A stretch of DNA of 64,000 bases from JANQPX01 sp041398025 (GTDB lineage: Bacteria; Pseudomonadota; Alphaproteobacteria; Geminicoccales; Geminicoccaceae): positions 168,963-232,962 of the forward strand of contig JAWKVM010000020.1 in assembly GCA_041398025.1 (NCBI GenBank). Direction: 5' to 3'. Each line of letters starts with the position of its first letter. The first letter of the stretch is position 1. The notes beneath the pieces were generated by a model. The model saw only the letters and a list, made by a program, of their open reading frames with translations, was not told the origin of the DNA and searched no databases. The position numbers and the translations under genes were made by a program. Positions 17,299 to 25,335 of the stretch are shown in pieces.

Positions 17299-18675
17299 TT
17301 GACTGGACCGACCCGCTCCGGCGAGCTCGCCGCCTGGATCGCCGACCTTGATCTCACCGACATCCCCGAGACCGCACGAACGGCGATCGAGAACACGGTG
17401 ATCGACACGGTCGCCCTGACCATCGCCGCGCTCGAGACCGACTACGGGCGCGCCGTGCGCGAGGCCTTCGACGCGCGCGGGCAGTGCACGGTCTGGGGCC
17501 TCGACGAAACATTCGATCTCGCGGGCGCTACCGTAATCAACGGCACCTGCGGCCATGGCGAGGATTACGACAACACCTTCGAGGGCTGCCCGGTACATTC
17601 CGGCGTGGTGGTGGTGCCGGCGCTGTTCGCCGCGGGCGAGGCGCTCGGCCTTGCGAAGGCCGACGTGGCGAAGGGCCTGGTGGTCGGCATCGAGGTCGCG
17701 AACCGGCTGGGCATGGTCGCCGGCAAGGGCGTGCATGCCGCGGGCTTTCACCCGACCGCCATTCTCGGCACCATGGGGGCGGCAGCGGGCGTGGCCGCAG
17801 CGATGGGGCAGACGCCTGAAAAAATCCGGGACACGCTCGGCGTCGCCGGATCGATGGCGGCGGGCATCATCGAATATCTCGCCGACGGCAGCTGGACCAA
17901 GAGGATGCACGCCGGCTGGGCCGCGCAGTCCGGCATCCGCGCCGCCCGGATGGGCGCGGCCGGCTTCAAGGGACCGGGCACGGTGTTCGAAGGCGTGCAC
18001 GGCCTCTACGCCGCCTTCGCGCCCTCGATCACCCCCGACTTCACGCCGCTGACCCAGGGCCTCGGCGAGACCTGGCAGGCGGCGAATGTCGCGTTCAAGC
18101 CTTACGCCTGCGGAACCATGACGCAGCCCTTCATCGACTGCGCGGTGCGCTTGAAGAGGCAGGGTATCGATCCCGGCAACATCGAAAAGATCACCTGCGA
18201 GGTCGGCGAGGGCACGGTGCACCGGCTCTGGGAACCGCTCGCTCTCAAGCAGAAACCGCCGACATCCTATGCCGCCAAGTTTTCCTCGCCCTACACCATC
18301 GCCGCCGGCCTGCTGCACGGCGATGCCGGGCTCGCCCAGTTCACCGACGAGGCGGTCACTGACCCAGAGGCACTCGCGATCGCGGCCAAGGTCACTTACG
18401 TGATCAATCCGGACGACGAGTATCCGAGAAACTATACCGGCCACATCCGCGCGGAGCTGAAGGACGGCAGCGTGGTCGAGGAACGCCAGGGCCAGATGCG
18501 CGGCGGCACCAAAGAGCCGATGACCCGCAGCGACATCCTGGCCAAAGCCACCGCCAACCTCACCTTCGCCGGCCGGCGGCCGGCGGCCGCGGCTGCACTC
18601 GAAGCGTTCGCAGCGGAACTCTTCACCGAGGACGCGGCATTCAGCGCCCGACCGCTCGCGACGCTGGGCGCCTGA
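17299..18675 (+). CDS. MmgE/PrpD family protein (operon gene 2)
   Basis: A 458-residue paralogue of the preceding protein: GHGEDYDNTFEGCPVHSG, HAAGFHPTAILGTMGAAAG, TKRMHAGWAAQSGIRAA and EYPRNYTGHIRAEL match it block for block. Two tandem copies suggest a hetero-oligomer or successive related reactions. I place the start at a TTG at 17299 (GGGAG upstream, 13 bp after the previous stop). No nearer ATG/GTG fits, and the long in-frame extension upstream only overlaps the preceding gene. Confidence 0.85.
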   Translation: MTGPTRSGELAAWIADLDLTDIPETARTAIENTVIDTVALTIAALETDYGRAVREAFDARGQCTVWGLDETFDLAGATVINGTCGHGEDYDNTFEGCPVHSGVVVVPALFAAGEALGLAKADVAKGLVVGIEVANRLGMVAGKGVHAAGFHPTAILGTMGAAAGVAAAMGQTPEKIRDTLGVAGSMAAGIIEYLADGSWTKRMHAGWAAQSGIRAARMGAAGFKGPGTVFEGVHGLYAAFAPSITPDFTPLTQGLGETWQAANVAFKPYACGTMTQPFIDCAVRLKRQGIDPGNIEKITCEVGEGTVHRLWEPLALKQKPPTSYAAKFSSPYTIAAGLLHGDAGLAQFTDEAVTDPEALAIAAKVTYVINPDDEYPRNYTGHIRAELKDGSVVEERQGQMRGGTKEPMTRSDILAKATANLTFAGRRPAAAAALEAFAAELFTEDAAFSARPLATLGA

Positions 18676-19431
18676 ATGGAACCTTCGCTCGCCAGTCTCG
18701 ATCCCTGGACCATGGTCGCTGGCGTCGGCGTCTGCTTTCTCGCCGCGATGCTCGGCAGCGTCGCCGGGATGGGGGCGGGGCTGATCGTGACCCTGTTCAT
18801 CACCCCGATCGTCGGCGCGAAGGCGGTCGTGCCCGTGATCTCGGTGCTGATGCTGATCAACAATGCCAGCCGTGCCTGGTTCTACCGTGAGGGCCTGCAG
18901 CTGCAGAAGGTCGGGCTGATCGCCGGCGTGGCCGTGCCGATGTCGGCGCTTGGCGCCCTCGTCTATGTGCGCCTCGAAGGCGTCCTGGTGCAGGTGCTGC
19001 TCGGCGTGATGCTGATCGCCTCGATTCCGATCCGCCGCTGGATGGCGGGACGCGAGGTCGAGCCGTCGCGCGGCCAGATCGTCGCCGTCTCCGGGATCTT
19101 CGGCTTTCTGTCGTCGGTGATCGTCGGCGCCGGCATCCTGGTCATCCCGATCCTGATGGGCCTCGGCCTGGTCGGCCCGGCACTCCTCGCCACCGACGCC
19201 GCCATCGCCGTGCTGGTCAACATTGCCAAGGTCATTTTCTTTGGTTCGCTCGACGCCCTCTCGCTGCAGCTTTTCCTGCTGGCGGTGGCCATGGGCCTCT
19301 GCACCATTCCGGGGACCTGGGCAGGCGCCTGGATGGTGCGGCGCACCTCGATCCGGGTGCACACCGCCATCATCGAAGGGCTGATCGTGGTCGGCGGCGC
19401 CTCATTGATCTGGGGCGCGATCCGCCCATGA
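18676..19431 (+). CDS. TauE/SafE family membrane exporter
   Basis: A 251-residue inner-membrane protein of about eight helices. The family's two internal repeats begin with the Gly-rich stretches AAMLGSVAGMGAGLIVTLF and VSGIFGFLSSVIVGAGIL, as in TauE/SafE (sulfite, sulfonate or sulfoacetate exporters). Its ATG follows the previous TGA directly (TGAATG). TauE-type exporters often accompany catabolism of organosulfur compounds, which fits the rhodanese protein encoded next. Confidence 0.88.
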   Translation: MEPSLASLDPWTMVAGVGVCFLAAMLGSVAGMGAGLIVTLFITPIVGAKAVVPVISVLMLINNASRAWFYREGLQLQKVGLIAGVAVPMSALGALVYVRLEGVLVQVLLGVMLIASIPIRRWMAGREVEPSRGQIVAVSGIFGFLSSVIVGAGILVIPILMGLGLVGPALLATDAAIAVLVNIAKVIFFGSLDALSLQLFLLAVAMGLCTIPGTWAGAWMVRRTSIRVHTAIIEGLIVVGGASLIWGAIRP

Positions 19432-19444
19432 GTGTGGTCCACAC

Positions 19445-20998
19445 ATGATTCACTTGCTAGACCCAAGGGAAGCGAACCGCCTGGTGCTTGGCGAGGGGGA
19501 GATCGCTTTTCTCGATCTGCGCGAGGCGGGGCCGTTTTCCGAAGGGCATCCGCTGTTCGCGGTGCCGGCCCCCTACAGCACGCTCGAAGCCAGGGTCGGA
19601 CAGCTCGTGCCGCGAGTCGACGTACCCGTCGTGCTGGTGGACGGTGGTGACGGCATCGCGGAAGCGGGCGCCGAAGCGCTGGCTGCGATGGGATATTCGG
19701 ACGTCGCGATCGTCGAGGGCGGGGCGCCCGGCTGGGAGGCTGCGGATCTGACCCTGTTCAAGGGCGTGAACGTGCCTTCGAAAGCGCTCGGCGAACTCGC
19801 CGAAGCGCTCTGGCATCCCAAGACCATCGATGCCCGAACGCTGTCAGCCTGGCAGCGCGACGGCCGTTCTTTCTCGTTGTTCGACTGCCGCCCGCCGGGC
19901 GAGTTCGAAAAGATGACCGTGCCCGGCGCCGCCTGCCTGCCCAATGGCGAGATCGCCCATCGCCTGCCGGCGCTCGATGCGGAAAAACCGATCGTGGTGA
20001 CCTGCGCCGGACGCACCCGCGGCATCATCGGGTCGCTCGGACTTGCGCGCGTCATACCGGCGCGAGAAATCTATGCGTTGGAAAACGGCACCCAAGGCTG
20101 GGCGCTCGCCGGCTTCGAGCTTTCGCGCGGCAACGAGCCGGGGGCGCTGCCTGACCTTACGCCGGAGCAGGCCGCCGAGACCCGCGCACGCGCCGACGCC
20201 TTTCTCGCCGCCGAAAACATCCCGCTGATCACCTCGTCGGACGTCGCCGCCTTCCTCGACAACAAAACGAGGACGACGTTCGTCTTTGACGTGCGCTCGG
20301 CGGACGAAGCCAAGGCCGATCCGCTGCCCGCCTTCACCCATGCCTGGTCCGGCCAGATCGTGCAGGCGACCGACCGCTGGGTGGGGGTGCGCCGGGCAAG
20401 GCTGGTGCTAGCGGACGATCTCGGCCTGCGTGCCGGCCTCGCCGCCTTCTGGCTGCGCGCCTTGGGCTTCGACGTGCACGTGGTGCGCATCGATGATGTG
20501 CTGCGCGCTATGCCGGCACCGAAGCATTCAGAAGCGCCCGCCATCGACATCCCTGAGATCACTGCCGAAGAGGCCTTGGCGGATGTAAGAAAAAACCGCG
20601 CCGGCCTGCTCGATCTTCGTCCTTCGGGACGCTATGCCGCCGGTCATGTCGAGGACTCGACATGGTCCATCCGCCCGCATCTCAGGGAGGTCGCCGGCAA
20701 GGGCCGCTGGCTGCTGATCGGCGACGATGGTCCCGAGGTCCGCCTCGGCGCGCGCGAACTGCTGTGTCTCGGCCACACCGACCTCGCCCTCATCCAGGGC
20801 GGCATCGACGCGATGCGCAGAGCCGGCGCCGGGTTCAGGCAAGTCCGGCCCCTGCCGCCGGCAGCGGCAGCAGACATCACCAGTTTCGCCCATGGGCGTC
20901 ATGACGGCGATCTGGCGGCTTCTCGAGAATATCTGGCGTGGGAGCAGGGGCTGGTGGCGACGCTGAGCGCGGACGAGCGGGCGGCTTTTCGCCTATGA
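19445..20998 (+). CDS. Tetra-rhodanese domain protein
   Basis: A 517-residue cytoplasmic protein built of four rhodanese-like domains (about 1-105, 125-230, 262-370, 385-480). Only domain 2 has an active-site cysteine, C187 in VVTCAGRTRG. The matching loops in domains 1, 3 and 4 (VVLVDGGDG, LVLADDLGL, WLLIGDDGP) have Asp and no Cys. The enzyme could transfer sulfane sulfur to or from thiols, with the other domains structural or regulatory. It is co-transcribed with TauE/SafE (13 bp upstream) and overlaps the AbrB gene start by 4 bp. Confidence 0.87.
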   Translation: MIHLLDPREANRLVLGEGEIAFLDLREAGPFSEGHPLFAVPAPYSTLEARVGQLVPRVDVPVVLVDGGDGIAEAGAEALAAMGYSDVAIVEGGAPGWEAADLTLFKGVNVPSKALGELAEALWHPKTIDARTLSAWQRDGRSFSLFDCRPPGEFEKMTVPGAACLPNGEIAHRLPALDAEKPIVVTCAGRTRGIIGSLGLARVIPAREIYALENGTQGWALAGFELSRGNEPGALPDLTPEQAAETRARADAFLAAENIPLITSSDVAAFLDNKTRTTFVFDVRSADEAKADPLPAFTHAWSGQIVQATDRWVGVRRARLVLADDLGLRAGLAAFWLRALGFDVHVVRIDDVLRAMPAPKHSEAPAIDIPEITAEEALADVRKNRAGLLDLRPSGRYAAGHVEDSTWSIRPHLREVAGKGRWLLIGDDGPEVRLGARELLCLGHTDLALIQGGIDAMRRAGAGFRQVRPLPPAAAADITSFAHGRHDGDLAASREYLAWEQGLVATLSADERAAFRL

Positions 20999-22110
20999 GC
21001 TTGACGGCCATGCGCGTCTGGCTGGCAGCGGCCCCCTGGCCGCGCCTGGCCCTGACCTATGGGCTTGCGCTGATTGGTGGCGGCATCGCCCAGGCTCTGG
21101 GCCTGCCGCTCGCCTGGATGCTCGGGCCTTTTTTCGTCTGCGGGGCGGCAGCCGCCCTGGGCGCTGAGCTTGCCACCGTCCCCTATTCGCGCCAGCTCGG
21201 CCAGCTCACGGTCGGCCTCGCCATCGGCCTTCGGGTCGGGCCGTCGACACTGGTCGCGATGCTGTCGCTCCTGCCCGCCATGCTCGCCTCGACGGTCTAT
21301 GTCATGGTCTACACCATGATCGCCGCCATGCTGTTCCGCCCGCTCGCCGGGGTCAACGCCACCACGGCGTTCTTCGCGACGGCGGCGGGTGGCATGGCGG
21401 ATATGGCAAACGTCGCCGGCCAGCGCGGCGGCGATCGTGCCGCCGTCGGCATCGTCCATGCCATCCGCGTCTCGACGACGGTGGCCGTCGTGCCGTTTCT
21501 GGTGATTGCGTTCGGCGCGCCGGGCACGCTGCCCAATGGCGACATCGTGACGGCGCAGAGCCTGATCTGGCTCACCCTTGCCTTCGCGCTCGCCTTTCCC
21601 GCCGTCTCCTTGCTCAGGCGCACCACCCTGCCCAACCCCTGGCTGCTGGCGCCGATGCTGGTCGGCCTGATGCTGAGCCTTTCGGGGATGCTCGTGCTGC
21701 GCATGCCGCCTTTGCTGATCACCCTGGCTCAGCTGATGATCGGCGCCTGGCTGGGCAGCCAGTTTCAGCGCAACGTGCTCGCCCGCCTGCCTCGGGTCTC
21801 GCTTGCGGGTGCCGGCATCACGCTGTTCATGATCGCCGCCGCCTATGGCGGCGCCTTGTGCCTGTCGCTCGCGACCGATCTGCCGATCACCACGGCCTTT
21901 CTCGCCCTCGCCCCTGCCGCGATGACCGAAATGGCGCTCACCGCCAAGGCCATGCATCTCGACGTCGAGATCGTCACGGCCTTCCACGTGACCCGTATCT
22001 TTCTGGTCTGTTCGACGATTCTGTTCGTGTTCCGGCTGTATGGCCGACTTGCCGGCACTGTCCTCCCCGACGAGCTGAAGGAGCAGGACATCGCCGACCG
22101 CACGCCTTGA
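20995..22110 (+). CDS. AbrB family (duplicated-domain) membrane protein
   Basis: A 371-residue polytopic protein of the AbrB/'ammonia monooxygenase-like' membrane family. It has two repeats each opening with Gly/Pro-rich helices (LIGGGIAQALGLPLAWMLGP and the region from NPWLLAPMLVGLMLS). The conserved FFATAAGGMADM and LALAPAAMTEMAL stretches are the family hallmark. The ATG at 20995 overlaps the rhodanese stop as ATGA. The biochemical role is unknown; these proteins often sit next to carboxylate or TTT-transport genes, so transport is plausible. Confidence 0.8.
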   Translation: MSLTAMRVWLAAAPWPRLALTYGLALIGGGIAQALGLPLAWMLGPFFVCGAAAALGAELATVPYSRQLGQLTVGLAIGLRVGPSTLVAMLSLLPAMLASTVYVMVYTMIAAMLFRPLAGVNATTAFFATAAGGMADMANVAGQRGGDRAAVGIVHAIRVSTTVAVVPFLVIAFGAPGTLPNGDIVTAQSLIWLTLAFALAFPAVSLLRRTTLPNPWLLAPMLVGLMLSLSGMLVLRMPPLLITLAQLMIGAWLGSQFQRNVLARLPRVSLAGAGITLFMIAAAYGGALCLSLATDLPITTAFLALAPAAMTEMALTAKAMHLDVEIVTAFHVTRIFLVCSTILFVFRLYGRLAGTVLPDELKEQDIADRTP

Positions 22111-22141
22111 AGACTCCCCGGACGCAGCATCGCGAAGGTCC

Positions 22142-22157
22142 GTAAGGTTGCGGTAAG
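22142..22157 (+). promoter_or_regulatory. Direct repeat upstream of the PepSY gene, possible response-regulator site
   Basis: GTAAGGTTGCGGTAAG contains GTAAG twice, 11 bp (one helical turn) apart, about 50 bp before the PepSY start. This spacing is typical of OmpR/PhoB-type response-regulator boxes. No sensor or regulator gene is nearby. Confidence 0.25.
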
Positions 22158-22204
22158 CCCAGGCTGGCACGGTCCCCCCGTCAGCAACTTTCACACTGGG
22201 ACCG

Positions 22205-22480
22205 ATGACAATGAACAAGTTTGCCGTTCTGGCTGCCGCGACCGCCATTCTGTGCTCGGGGAGCGCCTTCGCCGAGGAGCAGTACTGCACCGGCGAAGGT
22301 GCCGCCATGCCGACCGAGCAGGTCATGCAGAAGCTCGAGACCATGGGCTATCAGAAGGTCAAGAAGCTCGACATGGAGCATGGCTGCTACGAGGCCAAGG
22401 GCTTTGACGCCGAGGGCAACAGGGTCGAGGTCTATCTCGAGCCCGCGACCGGCGAGGTCGTCAAGGTCAAGAAGTCGTGA
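22205..22480 (+). CDS. Small exported PepSY domain protein
   Basis: A 91-residue periplasmic protein with a signal peptide ending AFA-EEQ and a single PepSY-type domain. The C-terminal EVYLEPATGEVVKVKKS is the recognisable strand pair. Such mini-PepSY proteins are regularly paired with a cytochrome b561, as here, where the next gene starts inside its stop codon (GTGA overlap). A role in modulating or assembling the cytochrome is inferred, not shown. Confidence 0.82.
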   Translation: MTMNKFAVLAAATAILCSGSAFAEEQYCTGEGAAMPTEQVMQKLETMGYQKVKKLDMEHGCYEAKGFDAEGNRVEVYLEPATGEVVKVKKS

Positions 22481-23067
22481 CCGACGAGGTCGCCCCTCTC
22501 GGCACGGCAGCCTCGCTCCCATCCCCCGGGAGCGAGGCTGCGGCCTTGGCCGGGCCGCGCCAGGTCCGGGTCTGGGACCCGCTGGTGCGTCTGTTTCACT
22601 GGAGCCTGGTCGGCGCCTTCTTCACCAGCTTCCTGATCGTCGACAGCGCCAGGATCCATGAGCGTGCGGGCTATGTCGTGCTCGGCCTTCTGGCTTTCCG
22701 GGTGATCTGGGGCATGGTCGGCAGCCGCCATGCGCGTTTTTCCGATTTCGTGAAGCCGCCGATGCGGGTTCTGGGCTATCTTCTGGACATCCTGCGCGGC
22801 CATGCCGCCCGCTATCTCGGCCACAATCCCGCAGGCGGCGCCATGATCCTGGCGCTGATCGCCGGTGCCGCCCTGACCGCAGGCAGCGGCTGGCTTTCGA
22901 CTACGGACGCACTCTGGGGCGTGGCATGGGTCGAGGAGCTGCACGAGGCCGCAGCCTATGGCACGGTCGCTCTGGTCGGCCTGCATGTGCTCGGCGTGAT
23001 CGCCGCCAGCCTCTCCCATCGGGAGAACCTGGTGCTCGCCATGGTCACCGGCAAAAAGCGCGCCTGA
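22477..23067 (+). CDS. Cytochrome b561 / Ni-Fe-hydrogenase-type cytochrome b
   Basis: A 196-residue inner-membrane di-heme cytochrome b with about four helices. Candidate heme ligands are H41 (RLFHWSLV), H61, H156 (ELHEAAAYG) and H170 (GLHVLGV), in the pattern of the b561/HyaC/FdnI superfamily. GTG start, coupled to the PepSY gene. It transfers electrons between quinones and a periplasmic partner. It is the only b-type membrane cytochrome of this class in the window, and so a candidate, though unlinked, partner for the gamma-less formate dehydrogenase. Confidence 0.85.
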   Translation: MTDEVAPLGTAASLPSPGSEAAALAGPRQVRVWDPLVRLFHWSLVGAFFTSFLIVDSARIHERAGYVVLGLLAFRVIWGMVGSRHARFSDFVKPPMRVLGYLLDILRGHAARYLGHNPAGGAMILALIAGAALTAGSGWLSTTDALWGVAWVEELHEAAAYGTVALVGLHVLGVIAASLSHRENLVLAMVTGKKRA

Positions 23068-23083
23068 TCGCCGGACCTACTCA

Positions 23084-23111
23084 CCGGCGCCGCTCAGCCG
23101 ATCGGCGCCGG
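23084..23111. terminator. GC-rich hairpin between convergent genes
   Basis: CCGGCGCCG and CGGCGCCGG pair perfectly over 9 bp around a 10-nt loop, midway between the convergent cytochrome b561 and glutamate-synthase-like genes. No T-tract follows on either strand, so termination is only a possibility. Confidence 0.4.
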
Positions 23112-23128
23112 CCGCCAGCCTTCGCCGA

Positions 23129-24730
23129 TCAGACCGCGGCCACGAAGCTGTCGGGCCGCGCCATGTCCCAGAACTTGGCGAAGGCGGGATGGCGCACCTG
23201 GCCCGAGACCAGGGCATCAGGCTCCAGCCAGTCATACTGGCTGGCGGCGGAGCGCACCTCGCGGCTGTTGATGCGGATCATCAGGTGCTGCGGCGTGAAC
23301 TCGGCCGGGTGGTGCAGGCCGCAGGCCTCCACCACCTCGCGCAGCGCACGCAGGGTGTTGGCGTGGAAATTGGCGACGCGCTTATGCTTTTCCGCCACCA
23401 CCAGGGCGCGGTAGCGGCCGGGATCCTGCGAGGTGACGCCGGTCGGGCATTTGCCGGTGTGGCAGGTCTGGGCCTGGATGCAGCCGATCGCGAACATGAA
23501 GGCGCGCGCCATGTTGCAGGCATCGGCGCCGAGGGCGAAGGTGCGGGCAATGTCGAAGCCGCTCACCAGCTTGCCCGAGGCGATCACCCTGATGCGCTCG
23601 CGCAGGCCGAGGCCGACCAGAGTGTTGTGCACCAGCATCAGACCTTCGCGCAGGGGGGCGCCCGCGTGGTCGGCGAACTCGACCGGGGCGGCGCCGGTGC
23701 CGCCTTCGGCGCCGTCGACGGTGATGAAATCCGGCGTGAGGCCGGTCTCGATCATCGCCTTGCCGATCGCGAACAGCTCCCAGGGATGGCCGACGCAGAG
23801 CTTGATGCCGACCGGCTTGCCGCCGGCGAGTTCGCGCACGCGCTCGATGAAGGCCATGAGCTCCAGCGGCGTCGAGAAGGCGCTGTGCCTGGAGGGGCTG
23901 ATGCAGTCGACGCCGATCGGAATGCCGCGCGCTTCCGCGATGAACTCGGTGACCTTCGGCCCGAGCAGGATACCGCCATGGCCGGGCTTGGCGCCCTGGG
24001 AGAGCTTGATCTCGATCATCTTGACCTGATCGGTGGTCGCCTGCTCGGCGAAGCGCTCGGGCGAGAAGCCTCCGGTCGCGTCGCGGCAGCCGAAATAGCC
24101 GCTGCCGACCTGCCAGATCAGATCGCCGCCGGGCTCGCGGTGAAAGCGGGAGATCGAGCCTTCGCCGGTGGTGTGGGCGAAACCGCCGTTTCTGGCTCCT
24201 TGGTTGAGCGACAGGATGGCGTTCGGCGAGAGCGCGCCATAGGACATGCCGGAGATGTTGAGCACCGAGCTTTCATAGGCTTTGGTGCATCCTGGGCCGC
24301 CGATGCGCACCCGAAAATCGTCACTTTCCACCTTGGAAGGGGCGATCGAGTGGTTGATCCACTCATGGCCGATCTGATGCACGTTCAAGAGCGTGCCGAA
24401 CGGACGAAGGCCCTCGAGGCCCTTGGCGCGGCGGTAGACCAGAGCGCGCTGCTCGCGCGAATAGGGCACCTCGTCGTTATCGCTTTCGAGGAAGTATTGG
24501 CGAATTTCCGGGCGAATCCCTTCGAGCAGAAAGCGTAGTCGCGCCGTCAGCGGATAGTTCTTGAGGACAGCGTGATTGACCTGAAGGAGATCGTAAATGC
24601 CGACCGCCGCCGCCAGCAACGCCACGCCCGAGAGCAGCCCGCCGAGGAAGGGGCTCGCCGCACTGAGCGCCAGGCCGAGCGGGATACACAGGATCACCAG
24701 TGTCAACGGTACATATCGAAGATAACGCAT
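23129..24730 (-). CDS. FMN-binding glutamate synthase family protein (membrane-anchored)
   Basis: A 533-residue protein whose core is the FMN-binding synthase domain of GltB. Landmarks are GGPGCTKAYESSVLNISGMSYG (split: GGPGCTKAYE / SSVLNISGMSYG), QGAKPGHGG, TVDGAEGGTG and a C-x5-C-x4-C [3Fe-4S] motif (CIQAQTCHTGKC). Two N-terminal hydrophobic helices (about residues 4-45) anchor it in the membrane. It lacks the glutaminase domain, so it is not a full glutamate synthase; the substrate of this stand-alone family is unclear. The ATG at 24730 follows GGGGAAGG, which is preferable to a TTG 15 bp upstream. Confidence 0.88.
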   Translation of the reverse strand: MRYLRYVPLTLVILCIPLGLALSAASPFLGGLLSGVALLAAAVGIYDLLQVNHAVLKNYPLTARLRFLLEGIRPEIRQYFLESDNDEVPYSREQRALVYRRAKGLEGLRPFGTLLNVHQIGHEWINHSIAPSKVESDDFRVRIGGPGCTKAYESSVLNISGMSYGALSPNAILSLNQGARNGGFAHTTGEGSISRFHREPGGDLIWQVGSGYFGCRDATGGFSPERFAEQATTDQVKMIEIKLSQGAKPGHGGILLGPKVTEFIAEARGIPIGVDCISPSRHSAFSTPLELMAFIERVRELAGGKPVGIKLCVGHPWELFAIGKAMIETGLTPDFITVDGAEGGTGAAPVEFADHAGAPLREGLMLVHNTLVGLGLRERIRVIASGKLVSGFDIARTFALGADACNMARAFMFAIGCIQAQTCHTGKCPTGVTSQDPGRYRALVVAEKHKRVANFHANTLRALREVVEACGLHHPAEFTPQHLMIRINSREVRSAASQYDWLEPDALVSGQVRHPAFAKFWDMARPDSFVAAV

Positions 24731-24745
24731 AGCCGCCTTCCCCAA

Positions 24746-25335
24746 GTCGACAGATCAAGACGCCGAAGCGGCCGCATGTAGATTTTATTACGCCGCCTGT
24801 CGATCGAATTTTTGACGGCCATGGTCGAAGCAAAGCGTTGCAACCAGATGACAATCGGCCGCCTCCCTTGCACGATCTTCCCGGATGGCGGTCGTCGCAG
24901 CAAGCCCGTCGACGCGATTTCCGCGCTGCACCCGCGGTCTCCCGGCACGGGGAAGGCGTGGGACCGTGGTGACGAAGGATCGGGAATTGCCGTAGCTTCG
25001 CAAACGAAATCTTAAGCGTTTGGCCCTACGCTCCGTCATCAGGTCCATGCGATCCTGGGAGTCCACCCGCCTGCTGGCAGGGTCGCATGGCTCGGATTCC
25101 CAGGATCGCATGGACCTGATCGGCGACTATGACGGCAGTGAGTTAAGATTTCGTTGTGCGACAGCCGTTCCAGCAGGAATTGTCACCACGGCCTGAGACG
25201 TCTCCCGGGCCATCGGCGCCGGCCCGCACACCCTGTCGCCCCCCGAAGCGAGGAGACCCGCAGGGGCAAACGACCGCGTCGTCCGGCGGGAACGTGGAGA
25301 AATCCGCCGGCCTCGGTGCTGCCGCCGATCGCGGC
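24746..25335. other. 590-bp gene-free spacer with one family-1 repeat
   Basis: I see no gene with family resemblance. The only structured element is the palindromic repeat at 25040-25117. Short open frames on both strands either cross that repeat or have no start signal. Confidence 0.5.
25040..25117. repeat. Family-1 palindromic repeat, copy B
   Basis: The arms CCATGCGATCCTGGGAGTCC and GGATTCCCAGGATCGCATGG, extended by CAGGT/ACCTG, enclose about 28 bp. This is the most complete palindrome of the family. Confidence 0.88.

Noticed and set aside
17257..19362. A 701-codon minus-strand frame opposite the MmgE/PrpD-TauE genes
   Set aside because: Shadow of two well-supported genes; low-complexity composition.
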